NCBI RefSeq assembly: GCF_002051585.1
Contig: NZ_MZGX01000006.1
Location: 62,001-126,000 of the forward strand
Origin: Ruminiclostridium hungatei
Lineage (GTDB): Bacteria; Bacillota; Clostridia; Acetivibrionales; DSM-1351
Direction of reading: 5' to 3'
DNA: 64,000 nt
The notes beneath the pieces are model-generated. The model did no database searches and was not told the origin of the DNA. It saw only the letters and a program-made list of their open reading frames with translations. Made by a program: the position numbers and the translations under genes. Positions 37,807 to 45,891 of the stretch are shown here, piece after piece (within the stretch, counting starts at the first letter, position 1; each line of letters opens with the position of its first letter).

Positions 37807-39195
37807 TTAAAGCATCTCAACAAAGGCGTTCACCCTGTTTTGTTCCTGCTCATTTGAGAGACCACCCAATTCCCGCTCGGAAATGAATGTGGGAAGACCT
37901 GTTTCACGCTTAATTACATCTACAATTGCCCTTGAAATTGCTGCTTGAGTGTTGCAGCCCCAGTTGTGAAGAAAAATAACCCCATCCGCTCTGGACTTCT
38001 TTATTTGTTCGACAGTCCAGGCTGCTCTTTTTTCAATACTTTGCTCATATGGGTATTCCAGGGTTGCTTTGGCCAGATTGTAATATGGGTCCCCCTCTTC
38101 ATCCACCAGTTTAACTACATGACTCCAGTGATTGTCCGTACCTACCACAATGGCGCCGGCATCTTCGCTCCTGGAAGCGTTGATTCCCACACAGGAACCC
38201 AACACAAACAATCTTTTGGGATTGTCCGATATTTTATGGCCCTTAACGCCCTTCTTCACTCTCTCAGCTATTATATTTTTTGCTTCCTTTAATACACTGA
38301 GAGTAGCTTGAACGTCTCCGTGACCTTCCAAGGTACCCAGTCCGAAGAGAGCACCCCTCTCACCGCCTGTCGTGGGAGGAACTTCGGCTGACCACCAGAT
38401 TTCAGAAGCCTCTATAGCCAGTTTCCGGCCTTCGTTATGAAGCTTGATTGAATTTTTGAGGTCCTCTTCGGTGGTTTTCTTACCGGAAATCTCATCCAGT
38501 GTTTCAATCAGCTTGCGGATATTATGGGCAAAATATTCTATGGCCCATTCCTTATCTGCCTGAAAACGCATGGGATAATCGCCTAAAAACAGCTTTACCT
38601 TGTCATTGGGACCATGCCTGTGTGCCTCCAGACCATAGGAAACATCCGAGCAGCGCAGTGCAGAGTACGGAGCTATGACATCAACTCTCAGATCTCCTGC
38701 CTGAATATGTTCAAAACCGCCGGTCTGACATGCTTCAAAGCTCATGTCATGATACGCTCTTTCCTTGATGCCTTTCGTCCTTACATTTCTTTCATAGACA
38801 GTCTCGCCATATTTTCGCCCGCTGTTCCAATTGTTAACCAGCGCCGGCCGAAGTGCGATTGTATCTGCTGCAGTATAGGGATCTACTGCCTGCCCGCCTT
38901 GAATAAAGGCCACTGTTTTGCCTTTATCCTTTGCCTTCTCCATGCGTTCACTCAAGGTAAGGCTCAAATACTGGCTTTTCAAACCTGTTACGTATTTTTC
39001 GTCCCTGGTTCTCCTGCTCCCGCGCAGCTCATTAATTTCATAAGCATTAGGGTATTTCACAGGTGCCTCAACGGTCAGGTAATGCCAGATTTCCTCCGGA
39101 GTCACTACCGTCCCGTCATTGAAGGTAATATTATCGCTTTTCAAGAATTCTTCCTTATTCTCTTCCGAATATCTAAAAAGCTCCTTTCTGCTCAT
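37807..39195 (-). CDS. 2-hydroxyacyl-CoA dehydratase-like large subunit, four-cysteine type, copy 3
   Basis: A 462-residue protein, the same length as the copy at 35.2 kb and very similar throughout, with the same four cysteines (ACQTGG, LRCSD, LGSCVG, WGCNTQ). It has no small subunit directly attached; the next gene downstream is the small subunit of copy 2. The order large-small-large suggests tandem duplication of the large gene, with one small subunit perhaps pairing with either. The ATG has GGGGG upstream. It follows a solute-binding-protein gene by about 60 bp, which places enzyme and transporter genes in one transcript. Confidence 0.83.
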   Translation of the reverse strand: MSRKELFRYSEENKEEFLKSDNITFNDGTVVTPEEIWHYLTVEAPVKYPNAYEINELRGSRRTRDEKYVTGLKSQYLSLTLSERMEKAKDKGKTVAFIQGGQAVDPYTAADTIALRPALVNNWNSGRKYGETVYERNVRTKGIKERAYHDMSFEACQTGGFEHIQAGDLRVDVIAPYSALRCSDVSYGLEAHRHGPNDKVKLFLGDYPMRFQADKEWAIEYFAHNIRKLIETLDEISGKKTTEEDLKNSIKLHNEGRKLAIEASEIWWSAEVPPTTGGERGALFGLGTLEGHGDVQATLSVLKEAKNIIAERVKKGVKGHKISDNPKRLFVLGSCVGINASRSEDAGAIVVGTDNHWSHVVKLVDEEGDPYYNLAKATLEYPYEQSIEKRAAWTVEQIKKSRADGVIFLHNWGCNTQAAISRAIVDVIKRETGLPTFISERELGGLSNEQEQNRVNAFVEML

Positions 39196-39257
39196 ACATT
39201 ACAACCCCCTTTATTTGAATTTTTAAAGCAGTGCAGTTTTTCCCGATTGATAACCTT

Positions 39258-40610
39258 TTATTTTCCTGCTACTTTCAACTGGTCAACCTTTTTATTGATT
39301 TTTTCTTCCAGATTCCGAAGCGCAGTATTGACATCCACATTTTTCAACGCTATTTCCTCATAGGTTTCCTGTATAAATCCCGTAACATCACCTTCATACG
39401 GGTGTGCTTTATGAAAAATCCGAGGCTCGGCTTTAAAAACATTTGCTGTATTAACTCCCTGGAGTGATGGTACATCAGCTCCAAATTCCTTTTCCAGCTC
39501 CTTGTTTTCAATGCATGGTACGCGGCCGTTTCTTGCCAGCAGCCGCTGGACCTCATCCGACAGTATGTAGCTGATTACCTGAAAGGCTTCATCCTTGTGC
39601 TTGCTTTGACTTGAAATATACCAGGTGTGCATGGCAAGCTCGGATCCCTTTCCAAAGTTCTCTTCAAAAGCGGGAGGCGGCACAATATCATAATTGATAG
39701 GTTGTCCTGCGGCACGTGCATCCTCCAGATCCCCTATCAGATTTGCCAGCGGAGCAACACGCATGGCCAGATTTCTCGTTTTAAGGAATGAGTTTTTATC
39801 ATATATATATTTATCACCCTGAACATACCCTGGCACTTCAAAGCTTGACTTTACAACATCCAGAACTCTTTTCCACCCGGAAGTGTTCACCGTTGCTTTT
39901 CCCGTCTCAGAGTCCAGCACTTTCAATCCAAGGCTCTCATATATCCTGAGAGGACCGTTTTCCAGGTCAATACCCACATAATTTATGCCATTGTCTGTAC
40001 GAGTCAGCTTCCTGCCGATTTCAACAGCCTTTTCCCAGGTAATTTGCTCATCCGGGGGATAAGGAACACCAAACTTGTCAAAAATATCCTTGTTATAATA
40101 CAAAATGGTTGTATTTATGCTGAATGGAAGCGTGAATATTATCCCCTCATTCGTCTGATTTTTAATGGAATCAATAATACCGGACTTCAAACGGTTCAGA
40201 TCAAAATTGTGCTTCTTGATCAAATCTTCCAGATCCTGAAGAAGACCAAGCTTCTGGTATTTATGATAATTCAGTCCGTCGTAAAAAAAGTCTGGAATAT
40301 TGCCTGTTGCAATAACCTCATCCAATGTAGCAGTAGTAGCATTGGTCCGGATTATAGTTATATTGGGAAATTTCTTTTTCAGAGGCTCTTCGATCAGTTT
40401 TTTGTATTCACTGTCAGTAATGTTCTGACTTTGATACAAATTCAGCGTAACGGGTTTTTGGTCTGCTGATGTGGGTCCATCAGTTGACGAGGCTGATTCT
40501 GAAGCTGCCGAATCCGGTTCCGAACCCACCGCACCGGCTTGTTTGCCTGTGCATCCTATCATGAAAGCCAGCAGAAAAATAATTATTACAGAACTTATTA
40601 ACCTTTTCAT
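39258..40610 (-). CDS. Sugar-type solute-binding lipoprotein, twin 1
   Basis: An extracytoplasmic binding protein of about 450 residues. The signal peptide ends in a lipobox (FMIGC), so the mature protein is lipid-anchored; an Ala/Ser/Asp-rich linker follows. Conserved family-1 binding-protein blocks include TTILYYNKDIFDKFGVPYP and HKDEAFQVISYILSDEVQRL. The start is the ATG just before the signal peptide; the upstream open frame of 17 codons lacks a ribosome site. The next gene upstream, twin 2, is closely similar over its whole length. Both would deliver ligand to one of the permease pairs downstream. Confidence 0.92.
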   Translation of the reverse strand: MKRLISSVIIIFLLAFMIGCTGKQAGAVGSEPDSAASESASSTDGPTSADQKPVTLNLYQSQNITDSEYKKLIEEPLKKKFPNITIIRTNATTATLDEVIATGNIPDFFYDGLNYHKYQKLGLLQDLEDLIKKHNFDLNRLKSGIIDSIKNQTNEGIIFTLPFSINTTILYYNKDIFDKFGVPYPPDEQITWEKAVEIGRKLTRTDNGINYVGIDLENGPLRIYESLGLKVLDSETGKATVNTSGWKRVLDVVKSSFEVPGYVQGDKYIYDKNSFLKTRNLAMRVAPLANLIGDLEDARAAGQPINYDIVPPPAFEENFGKGSELAMHTWYISSQSKHKDEAFQVISYILSDEVQRLLARNGRVPCIENKELEKEFGADVPSLQGVNTANVFKAEPRIFHKAHPYEGDVTGFIQETYEEIALKNVDVNTALRNLEEKINKKVDQLKVAGK

Positions 40611-40690
40611 ATTTTCACACCGCCTTATATTATGTATGCCTTTAATTTTTAAGCTCTTCAAAACTACAGTTTATCCGGATTGTATAACCG

Positions 40691-42013
40691 CTATTTGCCT
40701 GCAACTTTCAACTGATCTATTTTTTTATTGATTTTTTCCTCAAGATTACGCAGTGACGTATTCACATCCACATTGCCTATAGCCAGCTCTTTATACGCAT
40801 CTTTCAAAAATGCGGCAACTTCTGTTTCATAAGGATGGTCTTTTGATATAGGCTGAGGCTCTGCTTTGAATACATTTTGAACATTTAAGCCCTGAAGTGC
40901 CGGCAAATCTGCTCCGTATTCCTTTTCAAGCTCCGGATTCACAATTGCGGGGACTCTGCCGTTTCTTGCCAGAATTCTCTGAACCTCATCGGACAAAATG
41001 TAGCTGATTACCTGGAAGGCTTCATCCTTATACTTGCTCTGACTGGTAATGTACCAGGTATGTATACTATATTCAGGCCCTTTTCCAGGAGCTTCCTTGA
41101 AGGTGGGAGGCGGCGCAATTCCCCAATTGATGGGTTTGCCTGCAGCAAGGAGATCATCCAGCTTTCCTACCATGTTTGCAAGTGGAGCAACACGCATTGC
41201 CAGGTTTTGCGTCTTAAGGAAGTTGTCGATGTTATAAATATAATTTTCTCCCTGGATATATCCCGGCACTTCAAAGCTGCTTTTTACCACATCAAAAACC
41301 CTTTTCCAACCGGGATTACTCACTACTGCCGCTTTTTCTGTTTCAGGATCTATCAATTGCAATCCCAGACTTTCATATATCCTGATAGGACCATCTTCTA
41401 CATCAAGTCCCACATAATTTACACCGTTATCGGTGCGTGTCAGCTTCTTTCCAAGCTCGATTGCTTCTTCCCAGGTTATTTGTTCATCTGAAGGATATGG
41501 GACACCAAACTTATCAAAAATATCTTTGTTATAGTACAAAATTGGTATGTTGGCATTAAACGGCAAGGTATAAATATTTCCGGTTTCCGACTGATTCTTG
41601 ATGGATTCGAGAATACCAGGTTTAATACGGTTTATATCAAAATTATATTTTTTAATAAAATCAGCAAGATCATAAATAAGGCCAAGTTTTTCATAAGCAT
41701 AATATGAAGTTATATTGCCGTAAATAAGATCCGGTACATTGCCGCTAGCTATAACATCTTCCAAGGTAAGGTTTGAGGAACTGGCACTGGTTCTTATCAG
41801 CGTAATCCAGGGAAATTTCTTTTTGACCGGCTCTTCTATCAGCTTTACATATTCGCTGTCGGTAAGAGTCAGATTTTGAAATATCTGCAATGTAACCGGC
41901 TTATGCTCTATTGACGGATTTCCGCCTGCCGGAGCTGTGCCAGCTTGTTTTCCGCACCCTATCAATGAAGCCAGCAGTAAAATAATCATCAGTGTATTTA
42001 TCAACTTTTTCAT
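40691..42013 (-). CDS. Sugar-type solute-binding lipoprotein, twin 2
   Basis: A lipoprotein of about 440 residues (lipobox ASLIGC). It matches twin 1 nearly block for block (IPILYYNKDIFDKFGVPYP; KDEAFQVISYILSDEVQRI; the shared C-terminal end INKKIDQLKVAGK), but has a shorter linker after the lipobox and many substitutions in the ligand-binding part. This pattern suggests duplication followed by a change in ligand preference. The start is the ATG with GGAGG twelve bases upstream. It follows activator copy 2 by 53 bp and precedes twin 1 by 80 bp in the same orientation. Confidence 0.92.
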   Translation of the reverse strand: MKKLINTLMIILLLASLIGCGKQAGTAPAGGNPSIEHKPVTLQIFQNLTLTDSEYVKLIEEPVKKKFPWITLIRTSASSSNLTLEDVIASGNVPDLIYGNITSYYAYEKLGLIYDLADFIKKYNFDINRIKPGILESIKNQSETGNIYTLPFNANIPILYYNKDIFDKFGVPYPSDEQITWEEAIELGKKLTRTDNGVNYVGLDVEDGPIRIYESLGLQLIDPETEKAAVVSNPGWKRVFDVVKSSFEVPGYIQGENYIYNIDNFLKTQNLAMRVAPLANMVGKLDDLLAAGKPINWGIAPPPTFKEAPGKGPEYSIHTWYITSQSKYKDEAFQVISYILSDEVQRILARNGRVPAIVNPELEKEYGADLPALQGLNVQNVFKAEPQPISKDHPYETEVAAFLKDAYKELAIGNVDVNTSLRNLEEKINKKIDQLKVAGK

Positions 42014-42066
42014 AAACTTTACACGCCTCCCAAGGATATGTATCCTCTTATAATCCATCCAAAACA

Positions 42067-42885
42067 TTAAGCCGATCTCTGGCTTACGTTACCACTCTTC
42101 TCATATAACCTCTGAGCCGAAACAGCAGCCCCTATGGCACCTACCAGTTGAGGATCATTTTCCGGATTGGCTATCCTGACTTCCAGAACCTCTTCCAGGG
42201 CCTTCCTCATACCGGTATTCTTTGCAACGCCTCCCGAGAAGAATACATCACTCTGAATCCCTACTCTTGAGAACAGCCCCTTGATTCTGTTTGCAATGGC
42301 ATGATGAACACCGATAATGATATCTTCGGGTTTTTCTCCACGAGCCAGCAAGGAAACCGTTTCGGATTCCGCAAATACGGTGCAGGTACTGCTGACAGGG
42401 AGAACCTGTGTGGCTTTCAGCGCCAGAGGACCCAACTCTGATATGTCCACCTTGAATACGTTTGCCATTACTTCAAGGAAACGTCCTGTACCGGCAGCAC
42501 ATTTGTCATTCATGGCGAAGTCCACAACATTTCCCTCTTCATCAACTCTGATGGCTTTGCAGTCCTGTCCTCCCATGTCGATTATGGTACGGGTTGCGGG
42601 GTGCAGATAGTGCGCTCCCTTTGCATGACAGGTGATTTCGGTGATGGTCTTGTTTGCATAGGGTGCTGAAATACGGCCGTATCCGGTCCCAACAATGTAT
42701 TTCAGGTCCTCCTTTTTCAAATTTGCACTGTCAAGTGCTTTCTCAAGACTTTCCAAGCCGTTTTCCACAGAATTGATTCCGGTTCTGATAAGACTGGAGC
42801 CGGCAATTTCTCCATTTACAAGAATAACTGCCTTGGTACCGAGCGAACCCACATCAACTCCGGCGAATGCATTAATATTTGTCAT
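42067..42885 (-). CDS. 2-hydroxyacyl-CoA dehydratase activator ATPase (HgdC/BadF family), copy 2
   Basis: A 272-residue ATPase, almost the same protein as copy 1 at 19 kb; differences are confined to a few residues at the two ends (MTNIN, and the tail RLYEKSGNVSQRSA). The [4Fe-4S] cysteines Cys129 and Cys168 and the ATP motifs are identical. The ATG has AAGGAG upstream, and an extended -10 lies about 30 bp before it, so this gene may also be transcribed from its own promoter. It follows a six-cysteine large-subunit gene and precedes the twin binding-protein genes. Confidence 0.94.
   Translation of the reverse strand: MTNINAFAGVDVGSLGTKAVILVNGEIAGSSLIRTGINSVENGLESLEKALDSANLKKEDLKYIVGTGYGRISAPYANKTITEITCHAKGAHYLHPATRTIIDMGGQDCKAIRVDEEGNVVDFAMNDKCAAGTGRFLEVMANVFKVDISELGPLALKATQVLPVSSTCTVFAESETVSLLARGEKPEDIIIGVHHAIANRIKGLFSRVGIQSDVFFSGGVAKNTGMRKALEEVLEVRIANPENDPQLVGAIGAAVSAQRLYEKSGNVSQRSA
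42164..42807 (-). repeat. Near-identical tract of activator gene, copy 2
   Basis: The partner of 19062-19705, in direct orientation 23.1 kb away, with about 6 differences in 644 bp and no indels. Recombination between the two copies would remove or duplicate the whole transport part of the array. Confidence 0.85.
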
Positions 42886-42913
42886 TTTAAATCTCTCCTT
42901 ATAAAAATTATTT

Positions 42914-42922
42914 ATTATATCA
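42914..42922 (-). promoter_or_regulatory. Extended -10 upstream of activator copy 2
   Basis: On the minus strand TGATATAAT lies about 29 bp upstream of the activator start codon, within a 169-bp gap, the largest in the array. No good -35 box is visible, as is acceptable for an extended -10. It may raise activator expression over the rest of the transcript. Confidence 0.45.
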
Positions 42923-43054
42923 AAATCGAATACCCATGAACCACTGTGTTTACTTCACATTGTTCCGACAGGTGCATCAAAGCAGCATATACAGCCAGAA
43001 TATTTTTTCAGAAACACCAGGAAAAATGTGATAGTATATTGGGAAGGTAATCAA

Positions 43055-44446
43055 TTACTGAATCATTTCTACAAAAGCATTGACCCTGTTTTGCAATTGT
43101 TCCGATTGAGTTCCTCTCATCTCATGTTCAATGATCAGTGTTGGCAAATTGAGTTTTTTCTTCAATTGGTCGCAAATTGCCCTTGCCACCGCCGACTGGG
43201 TATTGCAGCCCCAATTGTACATAAACAGCGCTCCATCCGCTCTGGACTTATTGATCTGGTCAATGGTCCATTGGGCGCGTTCCTGGATGGTTTGTTCATA
43301 TGGATAGGACAGGATTGCTTTGGCAAGGTTATAAAACGGATCACCATCTTCTTCTACAATTGTTGTAATATCACTCCAGTGATTATCTGTGCCTACAACA
43401 ATTCCTCCTGCCTCTTCCGTTCTGTGATTGTTGACCTGTACGCATGAACCGCACAGAAAAAGCCGCGCCGCCTTTTCACTCACACCAAGACCCTTTTGCC
43501 CATTTTTCACTCTGTTTTCAATGGTTTTCCGGGCTTCCCTCAAGACGCTCAGAGTGGCAACCGGATCTCCATGTATTTCCATTCCGCCCATCTGTAACAG
43601 ATACCGCCGGTCTTCACCGCTGGTGGGAGGAACAGTTGCCGACCACCAAAGGTCTGCAATTTCAAGTGCAAGCCGTCTTCCTTCGTTGTGCAGTTTTATT
43701 TCCTTACTTAAATCCCCGGCTGTCATTTTCTTTCCGGTCAGTTTACTTATTTCATCTGTCAGCCTGCGTATGTTTTCTGCAAAATACTCAATAGCCCATT
43801 CCTTGTTTTTCTGGTCGCCCAGCGGGTAATCCACCACAAGCAGTTTCACATCTTTTCTGCCGCCATGCCGGTGTGCCTCCAGGCCATAGGAAATATCCGA
43901 GCATCGAAGGCAGGTATAGGGAGCGATGATATCCACCGGGACGGTACCCTCCTGTATATTTTCATATCCGGCAGACTGGCATATTTCAAAACTCGTGGCC
44001 CGGTATGCCTTTTCCTTCTGATCTGAACTTCTTACCTGTTCCTGGACCAGATTCAGGCCTTCCTGCTGGCCCCGCGCCCATATGTTAACGCTGGCCGGCC
44101 TGAGCCCGATTGCTCCGGCCGCATAATACGGATCGACACTCTGCCCTCCCTGTGCAAAAACCACAGGAACACCATTTTTTTTGGCCTTGGTCATTCTGTC
44201 ATTCATAGTCAGAATTAAATAATTATGCTTTAAGGTATAAGGAAGTGTCATATCTTTGGAAAATCTTCTCCCGTGATACCTGCTGTGGTCATAAGCAAAG
44301 GGGTATCTTACCGGACCTTCCTTGGTTAAAAACTCCCACACCTCTGCAGGCGTGGCTTTTGATCCATCACGGAACTGGATATCCTCGGTCTGAAGAAATT
44401 CTTCCTTTATTTCTTCCGGATAACTGAAAAAGTTGGAATCACTCAT
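43055..44446 (-). CDS. 2-hydroxyacyl-CoA dehydratase-like large subunit, six-cysteine type, copy 4
   Basis: About 463 residues from the ATG preceded by AGAGGTGA. Six cysteines are in conserved positions: Cys156 (ICQSAG), Cys179 and Cys182 (CLRCSD), about 332 and 335 (CGSC) and about 414 (WGCNTQ), plus one extra in RAICDQ. It is similar to the copy at 44.5 kb, which lies 59 bp upstream, and has no small subunit of its own. It may share the small subunit at 45.9 kb or form a homodimer. The activator gene follows after 169 bp. Confidence 0.83.
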   Translation of the reverse strand: MSDSNFFSYPEEIKEEFLQTEDIQFRDGSKATPAEVWEFLTKEGPVRYPFAYDHSRYHGRRFSKDMTLPYTLKHNYLILTMNDRMTKAKKNGVPVVFAQGGQSVDPYYAAGAIGLRPASVNIWARGQQEGLNLVQEQVRSSDQKEKAYRATSFEICQSAGYENIQEGTVPVDIIAPYTCLRCSDISYGLEAHRHGGRKDVKLLVVDYPLGDQKNKEWAIEYFAENIRRLTDEISKLTGKKMTAGDLSKEIKLHNEGRRLALEIADLWWSATVPPTSGEDRRYLLQMGGMEIHGDPVATLSVLREARKTIENRVKNGQKGLGVSEKAARLFLCGSCVQVNNHRTEEAGGIVVGTDNHWSDITTIVEEDGDPFYNLAKAILSYPYEQTIQERAQWTIDQINKSRADGALFMYNWGCNTQSAVARAICDQLKKKLNLPTLIIEHEMRGTQSEQLQNRVNAFVEMIQ

Positions 44447-44505
44447 ACTTCTCACCTCTGCAAATAGTTTTCATTGGCCTGTTGTTTGTTCCAAACCCTG
44501 TTACA

Positions 44506-45891
44506 TTACTTCAGCATTTCTACAAAAGCATTCACGCGGTTCTGAAGCTGCTCAGAGCCCCTGTCGTGCTCTATTATCAAGGTGGGAAGACCTGTCTCTT
44601 TTTTGATTTCATCAACCAGCGCCCTTGCTATCGCCGACTGTGTATTGCAGCCCCAGTTGTAAAGGAACAATACTCCGTCCGCCCTTGACCTTTTGATTTG
44701 TTCAACAGTCCATTGGGCCCGTTCTTTTATGGACTGCTCATAGGGATAAGACAGTATTGCCCTGGAAAGGTTGTAGTATGGATCGCCTTCTTCTTCCACG
44801 ATTGTTGCGATATCACTCCAATGGTTATCATTCCCCACAATGATACCGCCCGCTTCCTCTGTCCGGTATTCATTGGGGAATACGCATGAACCGCAGACAA
44901 AAATCCTTGCGGGATTGCCTTGAATCTTATAGCCGGGAATGCCTTTTCTGACCCGTTCAGCAATATAACCTTTGGCTTCTCTCAGGAGACTGAGGCTTGC
45001 CTGCGGATCCCCATGTACTTCCATACCGCCCAGTTGGAATAAATCACGCCTGTCCTTGCCGTTTGTGGGAGGAACCTCGGCCGACCACCACAAATCGGCT
45101 ATTTCCACTGCCAACCTTCTCCCCTCGTTATGTACCTTTATTTCATTTCTTAAATCTTCAGCGGTAGTTTCCCTTCCTGTTAATCCACTTATTTCTTCAA
45201 TAAGCCTCCGCATGTTTTCTGCAAAATACTCTATTGCCCACTCCTTATCCTTCTGACCATCCATTGGGTAATCTGCAAGAAATAATTTTACATCTCTTCT
45301 TTCACCATGTCTGTGCGCTTCAAGTCCGTAGGAAACATCCGAGCATCTGAGACATGAAAAGGGTGCAACCATATCAACCGGAAGGGTGCCTTCCTGAATA
45401 TGTTCATAGCCCGCAGTATTGCACGCCTCGAAGCTTAAAGCCCTGCGAGCCTTTTCTTTGACATCCGAACTGCTGACCTGTTCCTGATACAAATCCAGAC
45501 CCTGAATTTTCCTACGTGCCCAAATCCCGGTGCTTGCAGGTCTGAGTGCAATGCCTCCGGCAGCATAATAAGGGTCTACACTCTGTCCGCCCTGTACAAA
45601 TATTACCGGAACACCGTTTTCTTTGGCTTTTGTCATTCTGTCATCCATAGTCAGCAGCAAATAATTATGTTTAAGTGAAAAGGGCAAGGTAACATCGCCG
45701 GATATCCTTCTGCCGTGATATTCAGTGTCATCGTAAGCATTAGGATATTTTACCGGGCCAACCTCAGTCAGATATTTCCAAACTTCTTCTGCCGTGGCCC
45801 TTGAACCGTCTCTGAAAATAATATCTTCTGTCTTTATAAACGCTTCCCTGGCAGTTTCCGGATACTGGAACAATTTTTGTGCTACACTCAT
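44506..45891 (-). CDS. 2-hydroxyacyl-CoA dehydratase-like large subunit, six-cysteine type, copy 5
   Basis: A 461-residue large subunit with Cys157 (ACNTAG), Cys180/Cys183 (CLRCSD), Cys333/Cys336 (CGSC) and Cys415 (WGCNTQ). The set of six would suffice for two site-differentiated cubanes or a bridged double cubane, as described for the double-cubane cluster proteins related to this family; this is inference from counting ligands. It overlaps the preceding small-subunit gene by four bases (ATGA) and is the second gene of the array. Blocks VFVQGGQSVDPYY and EAHRHG are shared by the family. Confidence 0.84.
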   Translation of the reverse strand: MSVAQKLFQYPETAREAFIKTEDIIFRDGSRATAEEVWKYLTEVGPVKYPNAYDDTEYHGRRISGDVTLPFSLKHNYLLLTMDDRMTKAKENGVPVIFVQGGQSVDPYYAAGGIALRPASTGIWARRKIQGLDLYQEQVSSSDVKEKARRALSFEACNTAGYEHIQEGTLPVDMVAPFSCLRCSDVSYGLEAHRHGERRDVKLFLADYPMDGQKDKEWAIEYFAENMRRLIEEISGLTGRETTAEDLRNEIKVHNEGRRLAVEIADLWWSAEVPPTNGKDRRDLFQLGGMEVHGDPQASLSLLREAKGYIAERVRKGIPGYKIQGNPARIFVCGSCVFPNEYRTEEAGGIIVGNDNHWSDIATIVEEEGDPYYNLSRAILSYPYEQSIKERAQWTVEQIKRSRADGVLFLYNWGCNTQSAIARALVDEIKKETGLPTLIIEHDRGSEQLQNRVNAFVEMLK

